Source: Oxalobacteraceae bacterium (GTDB lineage: Bacteria > Pseudomonadota > Gammaproteobacteria > Burkholderiales > Burkholderiaceae_D). Taken from it: a DNA stretch of 8,503 nt. The stretch lies in the NCBI GenBank assembly GCA_947487325.1, contig CANKWG010000095.1:1-8503 (forward strand), read 5' to 3'. Of this stretch, positions 1 through 5,814 are shown piece by piece; position 1 is the stretch's first letter, and each line of letters begins with the position of its first letter. The translations under genes and the position numbers were made by a program. Under the pieces are notes generated by a model that saw nothing but the letters and a program-made list of their open reading frames with translations, was not told where the DNA came from and made no database searches.

Positions 1-507
1 TCGGTGAACTATAAAAATGAAGTCGCAGAACCAGGCACGGTCGCCACGATTAAAGTCGGGGACAAGGTTCTGGAGTCCTACAGCGCAGCGGGCTTGTCCA
101 AGGAAGATGCCACGGCCAAGGACAAAGAGTTCTCTGATGCACTGAAAGAAATGATCAAGGAAGCTGGTTATCCTGCCAAAGCGGATACGGCACAGATCAA
201 CAAGCCGATGGTGTTGCTGTTGCTTGTGATACTGGTGCTGTATGTAACGATGGTCTACGGTCCAATCGCTGCCATGCTGGTGGAGATGTTCCCGACCCGT
301 ATACGCTATACCTCGATGTCTCTGCCCTACCACATCGGCAATGGCTGGTTCGGCGGATTGCTGCCCACCACGGCGTTTGCTCTGGTTGCCTATAAAGGCG
401 ACATCTACTACGGTTTGTGGTACCCAATCATCATCGCGTTGGCCACGGCTGTGATCGGCATACTGTTCGTTGCCGAGACTAAGGATAATGACGTGCACGC
501 GCACTAA
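1..507 (+). CDS. MFS transporter, metabolite:H+ symporter-like, C-terminal part (5' truncated by window)
   Basis: This is the last 169 codons of an inner-membrane transporter; the frame is open from base 1, so the gene begins outside the window. About 65 hydrophilic residues (roughly 1-67) come first. A hydrophobic helix follows at about 69-95, then the motif EMFPTRIRYTSMSLPYHIGN, which matches the PTRxRYT region typical of MHS-type MFS carriers, and then two more helices that end in ETKDND. This fits TM10-TM12 of a 12-helix carrier preceded by an enlarged TM9-TM10 loop, which would be periplasmic with cytoplasmic termini. From memory, such long-loop carriers of about 550 residues are common in Burkholderiales. 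The substrate cannot be told from this fragment; organic acids or sugars are possible. The gene is followed 24 bases later by a strong terminator, so it is transcriptionally separate from what follows. Confidence 0.88.
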   Translation, partial: SVNYKNEVAEPGTVATIKVGDKVLESYSAAGLSKEDATAKDKEFSDALKEMIKEAGYPAKADTAQINKPMVLLLLVILVLYVTMVYGPIAAMLVEMFPTRIRYTSMSLPYHIGNGWFGGLLPTTAFALVAYKGDIYYGLWYPIIIALATAVIGILFVAETKDNDVHAH

Positions 508-531
508 TTAACAGCAAGCAAAAACATGAAA

Positions 532-560
532 CCGCCAGCAATCTGCTGGCGGTTTTTTTT
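532..560 (+). terminator. Rho-independent terminator of the MFS gene
   Basis: Perfect 9-bp stem CCGCCAGCA / TGCTGGCGG with a 3-base loop (ATC), followed directly by eight T. It sits 24 bases after the transporter stop codon. Confidence 0.95.
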
Positions 561-707
561 CGCGGATTTTTTGTATTGATAATGCATTACTGAAGTTTCA
601 TAGCCATAGCACCTTCTCTCTCCTCGTCTTCCCGGATTTTGAAAGAAAGCTCAGCAAAAATCCGGCACCCCAAAAATCATCCGTAAGCCACAACGCCCAA
701 TTGCGTT

Positions 708-731
708 GCATTGATCATACATTTTCAATGC
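708..731. promoter_or_regulatory. Inverted repeat, possible operator
   Basis: Perfect 7-bp arms GCATTGA and TCAATGC are separated by 10 bases. The arm centres are 17 bp apart, so they do not lie on exactly the same helix face. No family consensus is matched, so this is only a candidate protein-binding dyad. Confidence 0.25.
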
Positions 732-904
732 TCATTACACTTTTCGGCCGAGACAATAATTTTTAGAACAACAAAGCCCCTATCTCGTGGGAACTTTTTT
801 TATTACATTCGTTTTCATTAAACAAAAACTGAACTGAAAAAAATAAGAGGGCAACACTATTTTTTTAATCACAAAGTTTTCTGGATTTTTCAATCAGAAC
901 CTAT

Positions 905-918
905 TTGATCCAAATCAA
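905..918. promoter_or_regulatory. FNR/Anr-type binding site
   Basis: TTGATCCAAATCAA is an exact match to the FNR/Anr consensus TTGAT-N4-ATCAA. Its centre is 80 bp upstream of the LysR-type start codon. A third half-site-like TTGAT follows at 922-926, giving an overlapping ATCAA-GAT-TTGAT dyad. If the start of transcription is near 953, the site would be at the class II activator position (-41.5); closer starts would suggest repression. Binding is inferred from the match alone. Confidence 0.55.
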
Positions 919-991
919 GATTTGATAGAGAGTTATTGGAATCAGCATCGCTTCAACGCCGATTCCATCGCCGAGGCCAACAGGAGGCAGC

Positions 992-1915
992 ATGGATATT
1001 GAGTGGCTGGAAGATTTTCTCGTGCTATCTGATTTATCCAGTTTCACGCGCGCTGCACAAACTCGCAACGTTACCCAATCTGCTTTTAGTCGCCGTATTC
1101 GCTCGCTCGAAGAATGGATTGGCATACCCCTCGTTGACAGGGATACCGTGCCGCCGCGCCTCACCATGGCCGGCCATTTGTTTCGGGATGCGGCGCGAGA
1201 AATGGTTCGTCAACTTCAAGAAACCAGAATTGCCCTAGGGCACCGAAGCAAGGTCTTCTCTGGCATCAAGCTTTTCGTCGCGCATTCTTTATCCCAGCAT
1301 TTTCTTCCGGACTGGATTAACGATATCAACGCGCGTATCAGCGGTCTTAAATTCGAGATATCTGCCGGCGAAACCTACGAAGGCATGGTCGCTCTGTCGG
1401 GTAGTCGTTGTGATCTTCTTATGGTGTATCACAGTCCTACCGCACCGATGTCCGTTGACGAAAAATCCTGCCCCTCGGTATCACTCGGAGCGGATCGATT
1501 AATTCCAGTTTGCAAACCGAATGAGATGGGACAGCCTGCATACGCTCTGCCCGATGGCGAACTGCGCAGCTTGCCCTTGCTGGCATATCCACCTGAAACA
1601 TTTTTTGGGCGAATCTGCAATGGGCTCATCCGGTTTCGTCCAGCTGCGCCACACTTCAATGTGGTTGCCCAAAGCCCGCACACACGCGTGCTGCATTCGT
1701 TGGCGCTCAACGGTATCGGAATAGCTTGGTTGCCTGAACGCTGCGTGCTGGATGATTTGTCGTCTCGCCGACTGGTTATCGTCAACCACGATGCTATCTG
1801 GTCTTCGTCACTTGATATCAGGTTGTATGCATCGCATGAAAGAGCGCGTCTTTTGCAAACAAACCTGTGGGAAGACATCAAGGATATTCAGGAAGCTGTC
1901 GTAGCGAGCGGGTAG
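992..1915 (+). CDS. LysR-type transcriptional regulator, HypT (YjiE)-like
   Basis: The 307-residue length is standard for an LTTR. The N-terminal winged helix-turn-helix spans about residues 4-63 and carries the family signature in SSFTRAAQTRNVTQSAFSRR. The effector-binding domain runs from about 91 to 300. Two stretches resemble E. coli HypT: IKLFVAHSLSQHFLP (92-106) and GIGIAWLPE (241-249). By eye alignment to recalled E. coli HypT, the three methionines oxidised by hypochlorite there (M123, M206, M230) fall on Ile112, Phe205 and Pro229 here. The fold therefore matches but the known sensor residues do not, and the signal is probably different. The start is fixed by AGGAGG at 982-987, four bases before the ATG. 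An FNR-type box lies upstream, and an atypical winged-helix regulator follows after 152 bases on the same strand. Targets are unknown. Confidence 0.9.
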   Translation: MDIEWLEDFLVLSDLSSFTRAAQTRNVTQSAFSRRIRSLEEWIGIPLVDRDTVPPRLTMAGHLFRDAAREMVRQLQETRIALGHRSKVFSGIKLFVAHSLSQHFLPDWINDINARISGLKFEISAGETYEGMVALSGSRCDLLMVYHSPTAPMSVDEKSCPSVSLGADRLIPVCKPNEMGQPAYALPDGELRSLPLLAYPPETFFGRICNGLIRFRPAAPHFNVVAQSPHTRVLHSLALNGIGIAWLPERCVLDDLSSRRLVIVNHDAIWSSSLDIRLYASHERARLLQTNLWEDIKDIQEAVVASG

Positions 1916-1974
1916 CTGATCGCTTACACATCGCCTCTCGCGCTTTTGAAGTCTGAGAGTCGACAACAAAATGA

Positions 1975-1991
1975 GCGCCGAATAGCGGCGC
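1975..1991 (+). other. GC-rich hairpin between the two regulator genes
   Basis: Perfect 6-bp arms GCGCCG / CGGCGC around a 5-base loop, 59 bases after the LysR-type stop and 76 bases before the next start. No T-run follows, so it is not a standard intrinsic terminator. It could be an RNA-stability or processing element, or chance. Confidence 0.25.
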
Positions 1992-2067
1992 GGTCGCTTG
2001 CCAAGGTGTAGCGGAGCTTGCATTCAGCATTGGCTGCTCGCAGTTTGCCATCCATACGGGAGGAATC

Positions 2068-2883
2068 ATGGTACGAATTTTTTTGAGAGTCATGGGTCAA
2101 ACTTTGTTTGAGCGCATTACCAAGGAACTTGCCGCACTAAATTCTGCCTTTCCACGAACGCATTTATACGGCAAGCCAATCAGTTGGCAGCTGGAAAAAA
2201 TTGAACCTCCTTTTATTGCTGACCACCTTCGACACACCTCACAGGGCATGCCTGTCGTATTGATGGAAGCAGACGACACTCGCATCATTGATCACCTATG
2301 GGTTATCAGTAACCGTGAATTTCTCGGGATGACTGCATCGCAAAATCATCTAAACGCACCGGCACCACTGATCATGTTTTTGCCTGAGGACCTGCCAACG
2401 ACGGAATTGCTCGAGATGCCTCCGGTAGTATCCGATTGGGTGACTCGGGCATCCATGCATGAAACCGTGAGACGAATTTTCAGTAGCCTTAATCGCTTTC
2501 ACCGCTTCCATGCAGAGGTTACGGGTGGCAAGCTGGCGCTGGCTGCAGAGTCACGCATGCTTTGCTTTAGTACCGAATCCATACAACTGACCCCCTCCGA
2601 AGTGGCCGTCGCTGAGCTGTTTCTTCATCACTTTGGCAGTGTCATTCCTCTCGAGGAGATCCTGCTGCTGTTCAAGCTATCTGGCAGGTCGACTGAAGGC
2701 AGCAATGTCCGGGTCACTATGTTTCAGTTGCGCTTCAAAATTGAAGCGGTCACCCGCTGTCAATTCACACTCACCAGCGCCTATGGTGAGGGCTATGTCT
2801 TGCGCCATGCGCGCGGACCCAGCCCCGGTCTTGCCTACTTTCCTCTGGAAGCCAGGCAGGATGTCGCGGTCTACACCAGTTGA
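2068..2883 (+). CDS. Atypical OmpR/PhoB-type winged-helix regulator with degenerate receiver-like N-terminus
   Basis: This is a 271-residue protein. Residues about 163-246 fit the OmpR-type DNA-binding domain: a QLTPSEVAVAELFLHH start, a recognition-helix region near 211-226 (SNVRVTMFQLRFKIE), and the wing motif TSAYGEGYVL (236-245), comparable to the common RGVGYRL ending. The N-terminal 145 residues only vaguely resemble a receiver. MPVVLME (61-67) and LIMFLPED (101-108) could be core strands, and SDWVTRASMHETVRRIFSSL (122-141) resembles the last strand and helix of a receiver. The usual acidic pair after the first strand and a clear phospho-acceptor aspartate are not visible, so classical phosphorylation control is unlikely. 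There is no adjacent histidine kinase. The start is set by GGGAGGA at 2058-2064; an in-frame ATG at 2092 lacks such a site. The protein probably binds DNA, but its targets and signal are unknown. Confidence 0.75.
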   Translation: MVRIFLRVMGQTLFERITKELAALNSAFPRTHLYGKPISWQLEKIEPPFIADHLRHTSQGMPVVLMEADDTRIIDHLWVISNREFLGMTASQNHLNAPAPLIMFLPEDLPTTELLEMPPVVSDWVTRASMHETVRRIFSSLNRFHRFHAEVTGGKLALAAESRMLCFSTESIQLTPSEVAVAELFLHHFGSVIPLEEILLLFKLSGRSTEGSNVRVTMFQLRFKIEAVTRCQFTLTSAYGEGYVLRHARGPSPGLAYFPLEARQDVAVYTS

Positions 2884-2893
2884 TGCAGTTTCC

Positions 2894-2925
2894 CCGCTGC
2901 TCTAATGGTCAGGTGGCGGCTTTTT
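2894..2925 (+). terminator. Possible weak terminator of the winged-helix regulator gene
   Basis: CCGCTGCT can pair with GGTGGCGG through 8 bp, including several G-U pairs, around a 10-base loop. C and five T follow. It begins 11 bases after the stop codon. The many wobble pairs make it weak. Confidence 0.35.
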
Positions 2926-3192
2926 GGTCAAGCACTTGAGGTAAAAAGCCTGCACACCTGATTTATCAAATTAGCGCCGCGCACCGTTCATCAGGCCCTT
3001 GGATTAAAAGAAAAATCCTCCCTAGCAGGACGCCGCACTGCCGCCATCGCAGCTGACTGACAGATCTGTTGGCCAAAAGACGCTAAGATTCGCTTTTTTT
3101 TCGACGACTGCTGGTGACACCGGCTCGACATGAAGCTCGGATTGACTTAGCAACGTCCGCCAGTCAGATCTCAAGAAAAATTAAAATTTAGG
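2926..3192. other. Intergenic region upstream of the pirin gene
   Basis: No gene is supported here. The only marked structures are the 8-bp palindrome CAGATCTG at 3061-3068 and an AT-rich stretch around 3175-3190, which may belong to the pirin promoter. The dyad that follows at 3193 is listed separately. Confidence 0.4.
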
Positions 3193-3217
3193 CAATATTC
3201 CGATGCTCGGAGTATTG
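3193..3217. promoter_or_regulatory. Operator-like dyad before the pirin gene
   Basis: Arms CAATATTCCGA and TCGGAGTATTG flank a TGC centre: 11 bp per arm with one mismatch, or a G-U pair in RNA. The symmetric core contains T3199-N11-A3211, the geometry of LysR-type regulator boxes. It ends 34 bases before the pirin start codon, in the promoter/leader position. LTTR binding is inferred; the HypT-like regulator at 992-1915 is the nearest candidate. No T-run follows, so it is not a terminator. Confidence 0.5.
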
Positions 3218-3251
3218 GACATCTACACCCACACCCTGCACCGAACACACC

Positions 3252-3953
3252 ATGATCGAATTACGCAAAAGTGAAGACCGCGGCCTGGCTAACCTTGGAT
3301 GGCTGCATTCCCATCACACATTCTCGTTTGGGCATTACTACGACCCCCGCCACACCGGGTTCGGCCCTTTGCTGGTTATCAACGAAGACAGGGTTCAGGC
3401 CGGCAAAGGATTTGGCACCCATGGCCACCGGGACATGGAAATCATTTCCTATGTACTCGACGGCGAGCTCGCTCACAAAGACAATATGGGCAACGGGTCC
3501 GTCTTGCGGTATGGGGACGTGCAGCGCATGAGTGCGGGAACGGGCGTCATGCATAGTGAGTTCAATAACTCCCCCGACAAACAAGTTCACTTCCTGCAGA
3601 TATGGATAGAGCCCTCGGCCAAAGGCATTAAACCGGGCTACGAAGAAAAGCATTTTGATGTCGCGTCGAAAGAGGGGCAATTGCGCTTGATCGCCTCTCA
3701 AGATGGCAGCGAAGGCTCCGTGACCATTCACCAGGACGCTCGGCTCTATGCCTCAATTCTTCAGAATGATGCATCGATCGTGCACCCACTCGCGCCGGGT
3801 CGCACCGCCTATGTACACCTGATTCGCGGACAAATGACTGTCAACGGTCAGCGCCTTGTCACCGGCGACGCGCTCAAGATCACGGGCGAAAACAATGTCA
3901 CCGTAGACCAGGCAGAAGCGGCCGAATTCTTGTTGTTTGACCTGCCTTACTGA
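3252..3953 (+). CDS. Pirin family protein (YhhW-type bicupin)
   Basis: The protein has 233 residues, the usual length for the bacterial YhhW class of pirins, which are cytoplasmic iron-binding bicupins. Some members oxidise quercetin in vitro. The N-terminal cupin is complete, and the four metal ligands known for E. coli YhhW occur at exactly the same positions: His57 and His59 in GTHGHRDMEI, and His101 and Glu103 in AGTGVMHSE. The motif WLHSHHTFSFGHYYDP (17-32) is also typical. The C-terminal cupin (about 145-233) is more variable. The ATG has no evident Shine-Dalgarno sequence; the leader ahead of it is AC-rich. The dyad at 3193-3217 suggests dedicated control. The physiological substrate or partner is unknown; roles in redox sensing or flavonoid degradation are both known in the family. 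Confidence 0.92.
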   Translation: MIELRKSEDRGLANLGWLHSHHTFSFGHYYDPRHTGFGPLLVINEDRVQAGKGFGTHGHRDMEIISYVLDGELAHKDNMGNGSVLRYGDVQRMSAGTGVMHSEFNNSPDKQVHFLQIWIEPSAKGIKPGYEEKHFDVASKEGQLRLIASQDGSEGSVTIHQDARLYASILQNDASIVHPLAPGRTAYVHLIRGQMTVNGQRLVTGDALKITGENNVTVDQAEAAEFLLFDLPY

Positions 3954-4064
3954 TAGCCGGGCCGGAACATCATTGGTCTGTATTTTGCGTAACAACGATG
4001 GTATCCGGTGAGGAGAAATTCGGAGGGCGTGAGGCCATCGATTCAGCGTTCGCCACCGGTCCGA

Positions 4065-4094
4065 ATGCCACTGACCCGCTGATTGCGGCATAAT
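4065..4094 (+). promoter_or_regulatory. Possible sigma70 promoter for ribA
   Basis: A -10-like CATAAT (4089-4094, 5/6 to TATAAT) lies 18 bp downstream of ATGCCA (4065-4070, 4/6 to TTGACA). It would start RNA near 4101, just before the hairpin at 4112. This is a consensus match by eye only. Confidence 0.3.
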
Positions 4095-4111
4095 CTGTGC
4101 TGAGCAACGGC

Positions 4112-4154
4112 AATGCGGTGATCGCGAAGGCTCGCGACACCGCATTTTGTTTTA
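4112..4154 (+). terminator. Terminator-like hairpin in the ribA leader
   Basis: AATGCGGTG pairs with CACCGCATT, and the self-complementary TCGCGA pairs with its second copy. This makes a 15-bp stem with a single bulged A (4121) and a 4-base loop. The tract that follows reads TTGTTTT. It lies 158 bases after the pirin stop and ends 8 bases before the first ribA ATG. It may end pirin transcription, act as an attenuator of ribA, or do both. It would be inside the coding region if ribA began at the upstream GTG (4097), which argues against that start. Confidence 0.65.
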
Positions 4155-4162
4155 AATGCCAA

Positions 4163-4846
4163 ATGAGTCCTATCTCCATGCAGCGCGCTGAAACCACCGA
4201 TACTTCGCCCCCGACGTGCCCACAGATCGAGCATCTTGCCAGCTGTGCGCTACCGACGCCTTGGGCTAAGTTCCAACTCCATGCCTTCCTTGAACACAGT
4301 ACTGGCAAAGAACATCTGGCCATGGTGCTGGGTGACGTGGGCAACGGCGAACCTGTATTGGCTCGACTGCACTCCGAATGCCTGACTGGCGATACGCTGT
4401 TTAGCCAGCGCTGCGACTGCGGTGCGCAACTCGAAAGCGCACTGAAACGGATTGCTGACGAAGGACGGGGGATCTTGCTCTATCTACGACAGGAAGGCAG
4501 GGGCATTGGACTCATCAACAAAATTCGCGCCTATGCACTTCAAGAAAACGGCGCGGATACGGTTGAGGCAAATCATCAACTTGGATTTGCAGATGACATA
4601 CGCAACTATGCAATGTGCGAACCCATGCTTGCACACTTCGGCATAAGCGCACTCAAGCTGATGACCAATAATCCGCGCAAAATGGACTCAATGAAGCAGC
4701 TCGAGATCCAAGCTGAACGAGTCGAACATGTCGCGGCAAGCACCCAATTCAATGCGAAATATCTGTCGACCAAGGCCAACAAGCTTGGCCACCTGCTGAC
4801 CAGCACCCCCATACATTCAGCCCCCAAAGACGATCAGGCGCCCTGA
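4163..4846 (+). CDS. ribA: GTP cyclohydrolase II
   Basis: RibA catalyses the first committed step of riboflavin synthesis: GTP is converted to 2,5-diamino-6-ribosylamino-4-pyrimidinone phosphate, formate and pyrophosphate. The zinc-binding and catalytic motif is complete, with HSECLTGD then SQRCDCG. The three cysteines have the spacing of E. coli C54, C65 and C67. The arginine-rich LYLRQEGRGIGLINKIRAY and the EANHQLGF and LMTNNPRK motifs follow in order. Family similarity begins near ASCALPTPW, about 27 residues in. The start is uncertain between ATG 4163 (227 residues) and ATG 4178 (222 residues); neither has a clear Shine-Dalgarno. A GTG at 4097 would add residues encoded by the leader hairpin and is unlikely. 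The protein stands alone without other rib genes, and its flavin product indirectly supports the FAD enzyme downstream, though no direct link is implied. Confidence 0.95.
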   Translation: MSPISMQRAETTDTSPPTCPQIEHLASCALPTPWAKFQLHAFLEHSTGKEHLAMVLGDVGNGEPVLARLHSECLTGDTLFSQRCDCGAQLESALKRIADEGRGILLYLRQEGRGIGLINKIRAYALQENGADTVEANHQLGFADDIRNYAMCEPMLAHFGISALKLMTNNPRKMDSMKQLEIQAERVEHVAASTQFNAKYLSTKANKLGHLLTSTPIHSAPKDDQAP

Positions 4847-5118
4847 CTGTAAACCAGCCAGTTCGTAGTCCCCTCCGGTCGGATGGCTACTGATCCTTCG
4901 ATTTGTTCAGGTCGATAATTCTGCTGCGTCGCAACGCAAGCCGTGTGTGCGACGGTATAAATCGACTTTTCCAAGGCTAAAGTCAAATTTTGCAGCGCAT
5001 CACGCAAGAAAAAACGATGAGCAAGAATCCTTGCGCGTAGTAGTGCATTACTACCCAAAACCAAATTGCACGGTAAATAATCCTTAACAGTAATTCCCTC
5101 CGGATGTACATTATTCAC
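4834..5118 (-). CDS. Possible small protein of unknown function
   Basis: A 94-codon minus-strand frame, with a GTG start at 5118, nearly fills the gap between ribA and the dehydrogenase operon. It overlaps the ribA 3' end by 13 bp convergently and leaves 102 bp to the divergent small-subunit gene. The predicted product has a hydrophobic/basic middle part (LVLGSNALLRARILAHRFF) and no motif or signal I recognise. Against it: no Shine-Dalgarno precedes the GTG, and a GGAGG at the minus-strand equivalent of about 5098-5102 is not followed by a normal start codon. A candidate promoter for the plus-strand operon also lies inside it. It is either a real orphan or a chance open frame in a regulatory gap. 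Confidence 0.25.
   Translation of the reverse strand: MNNVHPEGITVKDYLPCNLVLGSNALLRARILAHRFFLRDALQNLTLALEKSIYTVAHTACVATQQNYRPEQIEGSVAIRPEGTTNWLVYSQGA
5037..5054. promoter_or_regulatory. Dyad upstream of the dehydrogenase operon promoter
   Basis: Perfect 6-bp arms GTAGTA and TACTAC around GTGCAT. It lies 29 bp upstream of the candidate -35 at 5084, where an activator could bind. No family consensus is recognised. Confidence 0.25.
5084..5112 (+). promoter_or_regulatory. Candidate sigma70 promoter of the dehydrogenase operon
   Basis: TTAACA (5084-5089, 5/6 to TTGACA) and TACATT (5107-5112, 4/6 to TATAAT) are separated by 17 bp. This predicts a leader of about 100 bases before the small-subunit ATG. 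The remainder of the 374-base gap, 4847-5220, shows no clear ribA terminator. Confidence 0.4.
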
Positions 5119-5220
5119 GGCTGGGTTACCCGAAGAAACGAAGACCGTTTGAAGTCCGCCCAGGCCGTATTGGCAGAACCAACATCGTTTTCACAACAAT
5201 AAAGCGCAGAGGAGATAACA

Positions 5221-5763
5221 ATGTCATCACCACAACAGCCGAAACGCCGGCAATTTTTCAAAATCGCATCTGCTGGAACAGTGGCCACCGCCAGCGGTGC
5301 CCTGCCCATGATGTTGATGCCCGAAGCTGCGCTGGCGGCTGAAGTACTAGGCGCCGACGCACTCAAAACGCTTACCAAGATGGCGCGCGACATCTTCCCG
5401 CATGATCGTTTCGAGGACACGCTCTACACTAACGCAGTCAGTGGCTATGGTGAAGCGGCCAAAGCAGATGGCAAGCTGAAGAAGCTGCTGCTGGATGGCG
5501 TTGCGAAGCTTAACGCCGAAGCGAACAAAAAATTCAAGAAGCCCTACGCAGAGGTTGAAAAGGAAGCAGATCGAGTTTCCATCCTCAAGGACATGGACAA
5601 AGCCAAATCCGAATTCTTCGCCAAGATGCGCGGTGATCTGGTCGTTAGCCTCTACAACCAGCCAGCCGTGTGGGCAAAGCTGGGTTATGAGGGCCCATCA
5701 GCCGATAAAGGCGGCTACATCAATCGTGGCTTCAATGACCAGACCTGGATGGATCGCGCGTAA
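5221..5763 (+). CDS. Gluconate 2-dehydrogenase subunit 3-type small (gamma) subunit, Tat-exported
   Basis: This 180-residue protein starts with a twin-arginine signal: KRRQFFK (residues 8-14), a hydrophobic stretch to about 33, and a likely cleavage after ALA or LAA at 39-40. The mature part resembles the gluconate 2-dehydrogenase subunit 3 family, with a LTKMARDIFPHD segment early and the characteristic ending LGYEGPSADKGGYINRGFND. In Burkholderia FAD-glucose dehydrogenase the equivalent gamma subunit is required for folding and for export of the catalytic subunit through the Tat pathway. The same hitchhiker role is inferred here because the next gene lacks a signal peptide. The start is supported by AGAGGAG at 5208-5214. 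It is the first gene of a three-gene operon, 51 bp ahead of the flavoprotein. Confidence 0.9.
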   Translation: MSSPQQPKRRQFFKIASAGTVATASGALPMMLMPEAALAAEVLGADALKTLTKMARDIFPHDRFEDTLYTNAVSGYGEAAKADGKLKKLLLDGVAKLNAEANKKFKKPYAEVEKEADRVSILKDMDKAKSEFFAKMRGDLVVSLYNQPAVWAKLGYEGPSADKGGYINRGFNDQTWMDRA

Positions 5764-5814
5764 TTCGCATTCCTGAACCCACCGACAAAAACACAAAGGC
5801 AATAGGAGACAAGC

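Larger units (their letters stand above)
561..991. other. AT-rich intergenic regulatory region before the LysR-type gene
   Basis: I see no credible gene in these 431 bases. The region is markedly AT-rich, with several T or A runs around 783-875. It holds two structured sites, listed separately: a 7-bp-arm dyad at 708-731 and a perfect FNR/Anr-type box at 905-918. Because the upstream gene ends in a terminator, the promoter of the LysR-type gene must lie here. I could not fix a convincing -35/-10 pair. Confidence 0.6.

Noticed and set aside
3261..3731. 156-codon minus-strand frame over the pirin gene
   Set aside because: It lies wholly inside a pirin gene with all ligands intact; it is an antisense shadow.
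3998..4093. 31-codon ATG frame between pirin and ribA as a leader peptide
   Set aside because: No ribosome-binding site precedes it, and the frame is short enough to arise by chance. I noted it only because it ends just before the ribA hairpin.
4097..4162. GTG at 4097 as the ribA start
   Set aside because: It would put the terminator-like hairpin inside the coding region and add 22 residues not shared by the RibA family.
3954..4162. FMN riboswitch before ribA
   Set aside because: The leader is too short for the multi-helix RFN element, and its conserved blocks are not visible. There is only a single hairpin.
5170..5202. TTGGCA at 5170 as a -35 or sigma54 element for the dehydrogenase operon
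   Set aside because: No acceptable -10 lies at 16-18 bp, and the GC element needed for a sigma54 site is missing.
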